The position numbers and the translations under genes were made by a program. A stretch of 64,000 nucleotides of DNA from assembly GCF_000373565.1 (NCBI RefSeq), contig NZ_KB891799.1, positions 124,001-188,000 of the forward strand, read 5' to 3'. The stretch is from Streptomyces sp. HmicA12. Its GTDB lineage: Bacteria; Actinomycetota; Actinomycetes; Streptomycetales; Streptomycetaceae. The notes beneath the pieces were generated by a model, which was given only the letters and a program-made list of their open reading frames with translations, was not told the DNA's origin and did no database searches. Below, piece after piece: positions 42,925-50,707 of this stretch (positions are counted from its first letter, which is position 1; every line of letters begins with the position of its first letter).

Positions 42925-44115
42925 ATGTCCACCTCCCCCATACCCCCCGGCACCGGCACGCCCGGCGACGCCTGCCCGGGCGCGCTGCGGCTGCACGCCG
43001 CGGACGACGGGTTCCTGGCGCGGGTGCGGATTCCCGGCGGGGTGCTGACGGTGGCGCAGGCACGGGCGCTCGGCGAGCTGTCCGGCGCGCTCGGCGACGG
43101 CATGCTGCATCTCACATCGCGGGGCAACCTCCAGCTGCGCGGGCTGCGGGACGGCTGCGGCGGCGAGTTGGCCGGGGCCCTGGGCGAGGCAGGACTGCTG
43201 CCGTCCCCGGCGCACGAGCGGGTGCGCAACGTGGTGGCGTCCCCGATGTCCGGCCTCGACGACCTCGGCTTCGTGGACGTACGCGACTGGCTGCGCGAGC
43301 TCGACGCGCAGGTGTGCGCGAGCTCCGTCACCCCGGAGCTGTCCGGCCGCTTCCTGTTCGCGCTCGACGACGGCCGCGGGGACGTCGCCGCGCTCGGCCC
43401 CGACGTGCTGGTGCGCGGGCTGCCCGGGGGCGAGGGGCTGCTGTCCGTCGGAGGCGCGGAGTTCCGGGTGCGGTACGAGGACGCGGCGCGGGCGGCTGTG
43501 ATCGCGGCCGAGGTGTTCGTGGAGGCGGCGCGGGAGGTTTCCGGGCGGCGGGTGTGGCGGGTGGCTGAACTGGCCATACCTGTGGCCGAGTTGACGGAGC
43601 GCTTGACGCGCCGTCTGGAGATCAGCCCCGCAAGGGGCGCGGGGCTGGGCTCATCAGCGGCTCCGCCGCGGGGCGCGACCGGCCACGACGGCACCGCACC
43701 CGACGACGCACCGTCCGGATTCGCCCTCCCCTTCGGCACGGCGACCCCCGCCCAATGGACCGACCTCACCGATCGCGCCGCCCAACTCCCCGCACAGGAA
43801 ATCCGGTTGACGCCCTGGCGCCGCATTGTCATCCCCGGCATCCCCGGCATCACCGGCATCACCGGCAAAGCCGAGGGCCAGGCCTCCCCGTGGACACGGG
43901 TGGGCGCCTGCATCGGCCGCCCCGGCTGCGCCAAGTCCCACACCGACGTACGCGCCGACGCCACCGCCCGCCTCGCCGAAGCGCACCCGACCCTGCCCAC
44001 CTACTGGTCCGGCTGCGAACGCCGCTGCGGGCACCCGGCCGGGACGTACGTCGACATCACGGCCCGCCCGGACGGCGGCTACGACATCAACACCCGCACC
44101 AACCGACCCAGTTGA
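42925..44115 (+). CDS. cobG: Precorrin-3B synthase CobG (sulfite/nitrite-reductase-like)
   Basis: Contains the siroheme/[4Fe-4S] signature of the family: CIGRPGCAKSH, then SGCERRCGHP near the C-terminus. MLHLTSRGNLQLRGL is the conserved N-terminal ferredoxin-like half. It makes precorrin-3B with oxygen, an aerobic-route step. ATG 42925 lies 7 nt after a TATGCT -10-like hexamer, so a leaderless start is likely; ATG 42907 and 42913 are in-frame alternatives. 396 residues. Residues ~236-255 (RGAGLGSSAAPPRGATGHDG) are encoded by a dispersed palindromic element. IPGIPGITGITG at ~309-320 is a small coding repeat. Confidence 0.9.
   Translation: MSTSPIPPGTGTPGDACPGALRLHAADDGFLARVRIPGGVLTVAQARALGELSGALGDGMLHLTSRGNLQLRGLRDGCGGELAGALGEAGLLPSPAHERVRNVVASPMSGLDDLGFVDVRDWLRELDAQVCASSVTPELSGRFLFALDDGRGDVAALGPDVLVRGLPGGEGLLSVGGAEFRVRYEDAARAAVIAAEVFVEAAREVSGRRVWRVAELAIPVAELTERLTRRLEISPARGAGLGSSAAPPRGATGHDGTAPDDAPSGFALPFGTATPAQWTDLTDRAAQLPAQEIRLTPWRRIVIPGIPGITGITGKAEGQASPWTRVGACIGRPGCAKSHTDVRADATARLAEAHPTLPTYWSGCERRCGHPAGTYVDITARPDGGYDINTRTNRPS
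43632..43690 (+). repeat. Dispersed intergenic-type element inserted in frame within cobG
   Basis: AGGGGCGCGGGGC, a 12-nt loop, CGGCTCCGCCGCG, then GGCGCGACCGGCC aligns base for base (outside the loop) with the element at 1416-1476 read on the minus strand. Here it is read through as about 20 codons without a stop. It can form a hairpin in the cobG message. Confidence 0.85.
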
Positions 44116-44129
44116 GAGAGCCGAACCCC

Positions 44130-44786
44130 ATGTCCCTGTACGACTACGAGAAGGACGGCGCGGCGATCTACCGCGAGTCCTTCGCCACCATCCGCACGGA
44201 GGCGGCGGCCGATCTCGCCGCCCTGCCCACCGACGTCGCCCAGGTCGCGGTCCGCATGATCCACGCCTGCGGCCAGGTGGATCTCGTACCGGACATCGCC
44301 TACTCCCCCGGTGTCGTGGCGAAGGCCCGCGCCGCCCTGCGCTCCGGCGCGCCGATCCTGTGCGACGCCCAGATGGTCGCGAGCGGCGTCACGCGCAAGC
44401 GGCTGCCCGCCGGCAACGACGTACTCTGCGCGCTCCGGGACCCGCAAGTACCCTCCCTGGCAGCCGAGTTGGGCACTACCCGCAGCGCCGCCGCCCTCGA
44501 ACTGTGGCGGGACCGCCTCGAAGGCTCGGTCGTCGCCATCGGCAACGCCCCCACCGCCCTCTTCCACCTCCTCGAAATGATCGCGAAGGGCGCCCCGCGG
44601 CCCGCGGCGGTGCTCGGCATCCCCGTCGGATTCGTCGGCGCGGCCGAGTCGAAGGACGCGCTCGCCGCGAACGACCTCGGCCTCGAGTACCTGATCGTCC
44701 GGGGCCGCCGCGGCGGCAGCGCCATCACGGCGGCCGCCCTCAACGCGATAGCCACCGAGGCGGAGATCCTGGAGGACCGGGCATGA
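44130..44786 (+). CDS. cobH: Precorrin-8X methylmutase
   Basis: Moves a methyl group from C11 to C12 of the corrin ring to give hydrogenobyrinate. 218 residues, normal. RMIHACGQVDLVPDI carries the catalytic histidine and conserved surroundings; APILCDAQMVASGVTRKRLP and GNAPTALFHLLEMI are signature stretches. It starts 14 nt after the cobG stop with GAGAG upstream and overlaps cobIJ by 4 bp (ATGA), so cobG-cobH-cobIJ form one operon. Confidence 0.95.
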   Translation: MSLYDYEKDGAAIYRESFATIRTEAAADLAALPTDVAQVAVRMIHACGQVDLVPDIAYSPGVVAKARAALRSGAPILCDAQMVASGVTRKRLPAGNDVLCALRDPQVPSLAAELGTTRSAAALELWRDRLEGSVVAIGNAPTALFHLLEMIAKGAPRPAAVLGIPVGFVGAAESKDALAANDLGLEYLIVRGRRGGSAITAAALNAIATEAEILEDRA

Positions 44787-46489
44787 GCGACTCCCCTGTG
44801 ACGACGAGCAGGACGACAGGCAGCACGGCAGGCAGGACGACAGGCAGCACGACAGGCAGCACGACAGGCAGCACGACAGGCAGCACGGCAGGCAGGCTGT
44901 ACGGTGTCGGGCTCGGGCCCGGCGATCCGGAGCTGATGACGGTGGCCGCCGTGAAGGCGATCGCCGGGGCGGACGTCATCGCCTACCACTGCGCCCGCCA
45001 CGGCCGTTCCATCGCCCGCTCGATCGCCGCGGAGCACATCCGCGAGGACCAGATCGAGGAGCGCCTGATGTACCCGCTCACGGTGGAGACCACGGACCAC
45101 CCCGGCGGCTACCGCGGGGCGCTCGACGACTTCTACGCCGAGGCCGCCGCCACCCTCGCCGCGCACCTGGACGCGGGCCGCACGGTCGCCGTCCTCGCCG
45201 AGGGCGACCCGCTGTTCTACGGCTCGTACCAGCACATGCACAAGCGTCTCGCCGACCGTTACGACGCGACGGTCATCCCCGGTGTCACGTCGATCAGCGC
45301 GGCCGCCGCCCGCCTCGGCGAGCCGCTCTGCGAGGACAAGGAGACGCTGACCGTCATCCCGGGCACCCTCGACCCGGACGAACTGACGGCACGCCTGGCC
45401 GCCGCCGACTCCGCCGTCGTCATGAAGCTGGGCCGCACCTTCACCAACGTCCGCACCGCGCTGGAGAGTTCGGGCCGCCTTAACGACGCCCGCTACGTCG
45501 AGCGGGCCTTCTTGGCGGGCGAGCGCACCGGCCGCCTCGCGGACATCGACCCGGACTCGGTCCCGTACTTCTCGGTCGCCGTCCTGCCCTCCCGCGTCGA
45601 CGCCGAGCCCGCCGAGCCCGCCGAGCCCGCCGAGCCCGCCGATGGGGCTTCGGTCGCGGGTCCCGGCGAGGTCGTCGTCGTCGGCACCGGGCCGGCCGAG
45701 CCCGCCGATGGGGCTTCGGTCGCGGGTCCCGGCGAGGTCGTCGTCGTCGGCACCGGGCCGGCCGGCGCGCCCTGGCTGACCCCCGAGTCGCGCGGCGCCC
45801 TCGCGGCCGCCGACGACCTGGTCGGGTACACCACGTACCTGGACCGCGTCCCGTCCCGGCCCTGGCAGCGCCGCCACGGCTCGGACAACAAGGTGGAGTC
45901 GGAGCGCGCCGAGTTCGCCCTCGACCTGGCCCGGCGCGGGCGCCGCGTCGCCGTCGTCTCGGGCGGCGACCCGGGCGTCTTCGCGATGGCCACGGCGGTC
46001 CTGGAGGTCGCGGCGCAGGACGTCTACGCCGACGTACCCGTACGCGTCCTGCCCGGCGTGACGGCCGCGAACGCGGCGGCGGCCAAGGCCGGCGCACCGC
46101 TCGGCCACGACTACGCGACGATCTCCCTCTCCGACCGCCTCAAGCCGTGGGAGGTCATCGCGGAGCGCCTGCACGCGGCGGCCGCCGCAGACCTCGTCAT
46201 CTCCCTCTACAACCCGGGCTCCCGCAGCCGCACCTGGCAGGTCGCCAAGGCCCGCGAACTGCTCCTGGAGCACCGCGCCCCGGACACACCGGTGGTCGTG
46301 GCCCGCGACGTGGGCGGCCCGCACGAGAACGTCCGCGTGATCCGGCTGGCCGACCTCGACCCCGCCGAGGTCGACATGCGCACGCTGCTGATCATCGGCT
46401 CGTCGCAGACCCGGGCGGTCGCGCGCGGCGACGGCCGGACGGTGGCGTGGACGCCGCGCCGCTACCCGGAGACGCCCGCCACCCGCTGA
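44783..46489 (+). CDS. cobIJ: Fused precorrin-2 C20- and precorrin-3B C17-methyltransferase
   Basis: Two SAM-dependent tetrapyrrole methylases in one chain. The CobI part is at ~38-275 (LYGVGLGPGDPELMTVAAVK, VLAEGDPLFYGSY) and the CobJ part at ~305-560 (GEVVVVGTGPAGAPWLTPES, VVSGGDPGVFAMA, DLVISLYNPGSRSRTW). Such fusions are common in actinobacteria. Two oddities: residues ~6-37 are a TTGS-repeat tail encoded by a 12-bp minisatellite, and 22 residues including the first strand of the CobJ domain (ADGASVAGPGEVVVVGTG) are present twice in a row. The start ATG overlaps cobH by 4 bp. 568 residues. Confidence 0.95.
   Translation: MSDSPVTTSRTTGSTAGRTTGSTTGSTTGSTTGSTAGRLYGVGLGPGDPELMTVAAVKAIAGADVIAYHCARHGRSIARSIAAEHIREDQIEERLMYPLTVETTDHPGGYRGALDDFYAEAAATLAAHLDAGRTVAVLAEGDPLFYGSYQHMHKRLADRYDATVIPGVTSISAAAARLGEPLCEDKETLTVIPGTLDPDELTARLAAADSAVVMKLGRTFTNVRTALESSGRLNDARYVERAFLAGERTGRLADIDPDSVPYFSVAVLPSRVDAEPAEPAEPAEPADGASVAGPGEVVVVGTGPAEPADGASVAGPGEVVVVGTGPAGAPWLTPESRGALAAADDLVGYTTYLDRVPSRPWQRRHGSDNKVESERAEFALDLARRGRRVAVVSGGDPGVFAMATAVLEVAAQDVYADVPVRVLPGVTAANAAAAKAGAPLGHDYATISLSDRLKPWEVIAERLHAAAAADLVISLYNPGSRSRTWQVAKARELLLEHRAPDTPVVVARDVGGPHENVRVIRLADLDPAEVDMRTLLIIGSSQTRAVARGDGRTVAWTPRRYPETPATR
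44803..44898 (+). repeat. 12-bp minisatellite in the 5' end of cobIJ
   Basis: Repeats of GACAGGCAGCAC (about seven, with GGCAGGCAGG variants) code for TTGS/TAGR units. The period is a multiple of 3, so copy-number change would lengthen or shorten the tail without breaking the frame. Confidence 0.9.
45599..45761 (+). repeat. 9-bp and 66-bp tandem repeats at the CobI-CobJ junction
   Basis: Four GCCGAGCCC units (PAEPAEPAEPAEP) run into a 66-bp segment repeated twice (GATGGGGCTTCGG starts at 45641 and 45707). The duplicated segment ends in GGCACCGGGCCGGCC, coding GTGPA, the start of the CobJ domain. Confidence 0.93.
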
Positions 46490-47202
46490 ACCCAGTCGGC
46501 GGCCTGCGCCACGTCGGCCGCCACCGCCACCCCCTCCGGCACGGGCGGCCGCCGTACGACGACGACCGGGATCCCGGCCTCCCGTGCGGCGGTCAGCTTG
46601 GGCGCGGTGGCGGCGCCCCCGCTGTCCTTGGTGACGAGTACGTCGATGCGGTGCCGCGCGATGATCTCCCGCTCCCCCTCCAGGGTGAACGGGCCGCGGT
46701 CGAGCAGCACCTCGGTGTGCGGCGGCAGCGGCGGCTCGGGCGCGTCCACCGACCGTACGAGGAAGAAGGCGTCGCCGACGTGCGCGAACGCGGCGAGGCC
46801 CATCCGGCCCGTGGTGAGGAAGACCCGCCGACGGCCGCGCAGAGCGTCCGCTGCCCCCTCCAGCGAGCCGACCTCCCGCCAGTCGTCGCCCTCGCCCGCG
46901 ACCCAGCCGGGCCGACGCAGCGCGAGCAGGGGAACATGGGCGGTGGCGGCGGCCCGCGCCGCGTTGAAACTGATCGTCTCCGCGAAGGGATGGGTGGCAT
47001 CGATGAGCGCGTCCACAGCCTGTGCGCGGATCCAGTCCGCCATCCCCTCGGCGCCGCCGAACCCGCCGATCCGCACCTCGCCGGGCGGCAGCCGGGGCGC
47101 GGCGACGCGGCCCGCGAGGGAACTGGTGACCCGTACCCGGGTGTGCAGGGTCTCGGCGAGGCGGCGGGCCTCGGTGGTCCCGCCGAGGATGAGCACGTGC
47201 AT
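46462..47202 (-). CDS. cobK: Precorrin-6A reductase
   Basis: Reduces precorrin-6A to dihydro-precorrin-6 with NADPH. 246 residues. The N-terminal MHVLILGGTTEARRLAETL is the family nucleotide-binding start, with DALIDATHPFAETIS and VLVTKDSGG as conserved later motifs. The gene runs opposite to cobIJ and their 3' ends overlap by 28 bp. It is also divergent from cbiD with only 11 bp between the two start codons, so the two promoters must lie in or across each other's coding start. Confidence 0.93.
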   Translation of the reverse strand: MHVLILGGTTEARRLAETLHTRVRVTSSLAGRVAAPRLPPGEVRIGGFGGAEGMADWIRAQAVDALIDATHPFAETISFNAARAAATAHVPLLALRRPGWVAGEGDDWREVGSLEGAADALRGRRRVFLTTGRMGLAAFAHVGDAFFLVRSVDAPEPPLPPHTEVLLDRGPFTLEGEREIIARHRIDVLVTKDSGGAATAPKLTAAREAGIPVVVVRRPPVPEGVAVAADVAQAADWVQRVAGVSG

Positions 47203-47213
47203 CGGGGAACTCC

Positions 47214-48338
47214 ATGAACGAATCGGCTGAGGCGAAGGGCGGCCGCGGCGCCCAACTCAAGCACACCGGCCTGCGCCCCGGATGGACGACCGGCGCCTGC
47301 GCGACGGCGGCGACCACGGCCGCGTACACGGCGCTGCTGACCGGCGACTTCCCGGACCCGGTGACGATCACGCTGCCGAAGGGCCAGACCCCGTCCTTCG
47401 CGCTCGCCGTCGAGTCGTACGACGGCGCGACGGCGAGCGCGGGCGTGGTGAAGGACGCGGGCGACGACCCGGACGTCACGCACGGCGCGCTCGTCCGCGC
47501 CACGGTGCGGGCCCTGCCGGCGGGCTCGGGCGTGGTCTTCCGCGCGGGCCCCGGCGTCGGCACGATCACCCGCCCCGGGCTCCCCCTGGACGTGGGCGAA
47601 CCGGCGATCAACCCGGTGCCGCGGCAGATGATCCGCGACCACGTGGCCGAGGTGGCGTCGGCGCACGGCGGCAGCGGCGACGTCGAGGTCACCGTCTCCA
47701 TCGACCACGGCGAGGAGATCGCCCGCTCCACCTGGAACCCCCGCCTCGGCATCCTCGGCGGCCTCTCCGTCCTCGGCACGACGGGCATCGTCGTGCCCTA
47801 CTCCTGCTCGGCGTGGATCGACTCGATCCGGCGCGGCGTGGACGTGGCGCGGGCGGCGGGCCGTACGCACGTGGCGGGCTGCACGGGCTCCACGTCCGAG
47901 AAGACGGTCGTACGCGAACACGCCCTCCCCGAGGACGCGTTGCTGGACATGGGCGACTTCGCGGGCGCCGTCCTCAAGTACATCCGCCGCCACCCCATCG
48001 ACCGCCTCACGATCTGCGGCGGCTTCGCCAAACTCTCCAAGCTGGCGGCGGGCCACCTGGACCTGCACTCGGCCCGCTCCCAGGTCGACAAGGGTTTCCT
48101 CGCGGAGCTGGCCCGCCGCGGCGGCGCGTCCGAAGCCCTGGCCGCCGAGGTCCGCGACGCCAACACGGGCCTCGCGGCACTGCAGTCGTGCACGGCGGCC
48201 GGCGTCCCGCTCGGCGACCTGGTGGCGGCGGAGGCCCGCGACCAGGCGCTCCTCGTGCTGCGCGGGGCACCGGTCGCGGTGGACGTCATCTGCATCGACC
48301 GGGCGGGGAACGTGGTGGGCCGCAGCACGGTGCGTTAG
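47214..48338 (+). CDS. cbiD: Cobalt-precorrin-5B C1-methyltransferase CbiD
   Basis: 374 residues. GLRPGWTTGACATAATTAAY is the classic CbiD opening; NPRLGILGGLSVLGTTGIV and LTICGGFAKLSKLAAGH follow. CbiD methylates C1 in the anaerobic route; many actinobacteria use it in place of CobF alongside aerobic enzymes such as CobG and CobN. GGGGAA precedes the ATG. Its TAG stop overlaps the TAA stop of the converging YdeI-like gene by 3 bp, leaving no room for a terminator between them. Confidence 0.93.
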   Translation: MNESAEAKGGRGAQLKHTGLRPGWTTGACATAATTAAYTALLTGDFPDPVTITLPKGQTPSFALAVESYDGATASAGVVKDAGDDPDVTHGALVRATVRALPAGSGVVFRAGPGVGTITRPGLPLDVGEPAINPVPRQMIRDHVAEVASAHGGSGDVEVTVSIDHGEEIARSTWNPRLGILGGLSVLGTTGIVVPYSCSAWIDSIRRGVDVARAAGRTHVAGCTGSTSEKTVVREHALPEDALLDMGDFAGAVLKYIRRHPIDRLTICGGFAKLSKLAAGHLDLHSARSQVDKGFLAELARRGGASEALAAEVRDANTGLAALQSCTAAGVPLGDLVAAEARDQALLVLRGAPVAVDVICIDRAGNVVGRSTVR

Positions 48339-49042
48339 GCCTCGTCTGCCCTGTCTGCTGCCTTGCCTGCCTCGTCTGCCCTGTCTGCTGCCTTGCCTGC
48401 CTTGCCTGCCTTGCCTGCCTCGTCTGCCCTGTCTGCTGCCTTGCCTGCCTCGTCTGCCTTGCTTGCCTTGTCTGTCCCGAGATCCCGCACGGCCCGCTCA
48501 AGGCGTGTCTGCCGGGTCTTCGGCGTCGTGGCCTGGAGCAGCGGGAGCAGCACCTGATAGCGGGCGCTCCGGTCGAGCGCGTCGAACGCCGCCCGCACCG
48601 TGGGATCCGCGTCGAGGGCCGCCTCCAGATCCTCCGGGACGACGGCCGCGGCCTGCGACGCGTAGGCCCGCTCCCAGCGCCCGTCCTCCTGCGCCCGCCG
48701 CACCTCGGCGAGCCCCGGCTCCCGCATCCGGCCCGCCGCCGTCAGCTCCGCGACCTTCTCCACGTTCACCAGGGACCACAGGCTCCGCGGCCGCCGCGGC
48801 ACGTACTTCTGCAGGTAGTACCGGTCGTCGAGCCCGCGCCGCTGCCCGGAGATCCACCCCCAGCACAAGCCCACGTCGACCAGCTCGTCGTCCGTCACCG
48901 AGGCGATCCCCGACGCCTTCTTCGCCACCTTGACCCACACGCCCTCACGCCGCGTGTGCTGCCCGGCCAGCCACGCGTCGAAGGCCGCGGCGTCGGCGAA
49001 GGCGCGGACCTCCACCCCGTTGAACTCATCCATCGAACTCAT
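48335..49042 (-). CDS. YdeI/OmpD-associated family protein with repetitive C-terminal tail
   Basis: Family motifs are at residues ~25-110: GVWVKVAKKASG, DVGLCWGWISGQRRGLDDRY, QKYVPRRPRSLWS. YdeI-type proteins are small and cytosolic, of uncertain function (in Bacillus linked to antimicrobial-peptide response). ATG 49042 or ATG 49033 may be used; the upstream DNA contains extra copies of the GATGAGTTC start region. The last ~47 residues (KADEAGKAADRADEAGKAGK and so on) come from a minisatellite and extend the protein beyond the usual end, running to the cbiD stop. Confidence 0.82.
   Translation of the reverse strand: MSSMDEFNGVEVRAFADAAAFDAWLAGQHTRREGVWVKVAKKASGIASVTDDELVDVGLCWGWISGQRRGLDDRYYLQKYVPRRPRSLWSLVNVEKVAELTAAGRMREPGLAEVRRAQEDGRWERAYASQAAAVVPEDLEAALDADPTVRAAFDALDRSARYQVLLPLLQATTPKTRQTRLERAVRDLGTDKASKADEAGKAADRADEAGKAGKAGKAADRADEAGKAADRADEA
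48339..48475 (-). repeat. Minisatellite coding the tail of the YdeI-like protein
   Basis: Plus-strand units GCCTGCCTCGTCTGCCCTGT and CTGCCTTGCCTGCC alternate (5-mer and 15-mer modules of GCCTGCCTT type). Minus-strand translation gives repeating ADEAGKAADR. Confidence 0.9.
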
Positions 49043-49114
49043 CCACTGAACTCATCGAACTCATCCATGGGGGCAACCTAGCCGGGTCGGAGCGGTGTCG
49101 TACGCTGGCATTCC

Positions 49115-49753
49115 ATGGCAATAAGCACCGCGCTGTGGTCCTTCGCCCTCGTCGTAGGGCTCCTCACTCTGACTCCCGGTCTCGACACCGCTCTGATCCT
49201 GCGCACTTCGGCCCTCGGCCGCCGTGGAAGAGCCTGGGGCGTCGTCCTCGGCATCCAGACCGGCACCCTGCTGTGGGGTGCGCTCACCTCATTGGGCGTG
49301 ACCGCGCTCGTCACGGCCTCGCACCTCGCCTACCTGACCCTGCGCTGGGTCGGCGCCGCCTACCTGGTCTGGATGGGCGCCCGCATGCTGCGCGACACCT
49401 TCCGGGGCGGATCCTCGGGAGGGACCGCCGAAGCCGGCCTCCTCACCGGCGACGACTCGTTCACCGGCGGCTGGCGACAGGGGACGCTGACCAATCTCCT
49501 CAACCCGAAGATGGGCGCCTTCTACGTCGCCGTCCTGCCCCCGTTCATCCCCGCGGGCACCAGTCACTTCGCCATGGGCCTGCTGCTCACCTCGGTGCAC
49601 ATCCTCATCGGCCTCGTGTGGTCGGCGGTCCTGATCGGCTTCGCCCGCGTCCTGCACACCTGGCTGCGCAGGCCCCGGGCCCGCCGCCTGCTCGACCGGA
49701 TCACCGGCACCGTGATCGCCGCCTTCGGCGTCCGGCTCGCACTGAGCGACTGA
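49115..49753 (+). CDS. LysE-family amino-acid exporter
   Basis: 212 residues with about six membrane segments. The N-terminal segment contains VVGLLTLTPGLDTALILRTSA, the LysE/RhtB hallmark TPGxD. A central loop precedes GTLTNLLNPKMGAFYVAVLP, with the NPK motif typical of the family. It exports amino acids or related small molecules; the substrate is unknown. TACGCT at 49101-49106 is a -10-like hexamer 8 nt before the ATG and no Shine-Dalgarno is seen, so the transcript is probably leaderless. Confidence 0.9.
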   Translation: MAISTALWSFALVVGLLTLTPGLDTALILRTSALGRRGRAWGVVLGIQTGTLLWGALTSLGVTALVTASHLAYLTLRWVGAAYLVWMGARMLRDTFRGGSSGGTAEAGLLTGDDSFTGGWRQGTLTNLLNPKMGAFYVAVLPPFIPAGTSHFAMGLLLTSVHILIGLVWSAVLIGFARVLHTWLRRPRARRLLDRITGTVIAAFGVRLALSD

Positions 49754-49757
49754 CTCC

Positions 49758-49976
49758 TCAGCGATTGCGCGGATGGTTACGCGCCGCGCGCTCGTTCCCG
49801 TGCTTGTAGGCGCCGGTCCACCGCGCCATCACCAACTGCGCGTCCCCCGACTCGACTTCAGCGAGAAACTTCTCGGCCCGCGCACCCCGCAGCGTCCCCG
49901 CGGCACGCCCCTGATGCGTGATCGTCACAGTGCCGTCGGGCCGCTGCTCGTAGGTGAAACCGAAGGGTCTGGGCAT
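49758..49976 (-). CDS. Small conserved Streptomyces protein
   Basis: A 72-residue basic protein (MPRPFGFTYEQRPDGTVTIT, HQGRAAGTLRGARAEKFLAE, then VMARWTGAYKHGNERAARNH). I recall similar short proteins with LRGARAxxFLAEVESGDxQLVMAR as widespread and uncharacterised in Streptomyces. No signal peptide, membrane span or metal-binding cluster. It converges on the LysE gene with a 4-bp gap. Confidence 0.75.
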   Translation of the reverse strand: MPRPFGFTYEQRPDGTVTITHQGRAAGTLRGARAEKFLAEVESGDAQLVMARWTGAYKHGNERAARNHPRNR

Positions 49977-50058
49977 GGTCGGGATGGTAGGCGCCGGGCG
50001 CGCGGTGCCGGTACCGGATTTCGGGTGGGGGCGAGCCGCACACGAACTCCACTATCCG

Positions 50059-50197
50059 TCGCGGGCATCGGTCCGTCCCGGCCAACAGTCAGTCGCGACC
50101 AACAGTCAGTCCCGACCAACAGTCAGTCCCGGCCCAGTCAGTCGCGGGCAAGTCAGTCGCGGGCATCGGTCCGTCCCGGCCAACAGTCAGTCGCGAT
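50059..50197 (+). repeat. Intergenic minisatellite with a long direct repeat
   Basis: A ~39-bp block (GCGGGCATCGGTCCGTCCCG...AGTCGCGA) occurs at 50059 and again at 50158. Between them are shorter units of CCAACAGTCAGTCCCGA type. No coding function. Confidence 0.88.
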
Positions 50198-50217
50198 TAG
50201 CAGCCCAGCTGTGCACG

Positions 50218-50470
50218 ATGTCGATCGCCACCACCGCGGCCCTGCTGATCACCCTCACGCACCACCTGAACCGCGTACTCGCCGTCACCCTCGTCGGCAT
50301 CGCCTTCATCGGCCTCGGCCAGGTCTTCGGCACCGCCACAGCAATCGCCATCGAACGCGTCCCGCACGCCGCGGGCACCGGATCCGCCGTACCCGGAACC
50401 TTCAGAGCACACTGGGCGCCATCGCCGCACCCGTAATCGCGGGCGCCTGGCGCCTGGTGCCCGCTTGGCC
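50218..50470 (+). pseudogene. Remnant of an MFS efflux permease
   Basis: One frame reads STTALLITL-like membrane sequence and LNRVLAVTLVGIAFIGLGQV, FGTATAIAIERV. After about 50385 the recognisable sequence (NLQSTLGAIAAPVIAGAW) continues in another frame. Both pieces match the C-terminal third of drug-type MFS transporters. No start or upstream part remains, so it is a truncated, frameshifted relic next to the repeat array. Confidence 0.6.
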
Positions 50471-50707
50471 GGAGTCCCGGAGTCCGCGGGCCGGTAGCCG
50501 CTCTTCATGGATCAGGGTGGTGAGTGGCGGGTGGCGGGTTATGGGTGGGTTCGGGGAAGTTCCCGGTCGCGGCCGGATTCACCTGAAGGGCTGGAAAGGC
50601 GGAATGGGGCCTCCCTTTTAAGTCATTGACCTGGCGTTACTACACAGAGTGATGAAGCATGGGTGAGGAAGGACGGGCGGTACGCGAAGCGAGGGGAGGT
50701 GGTCCGC

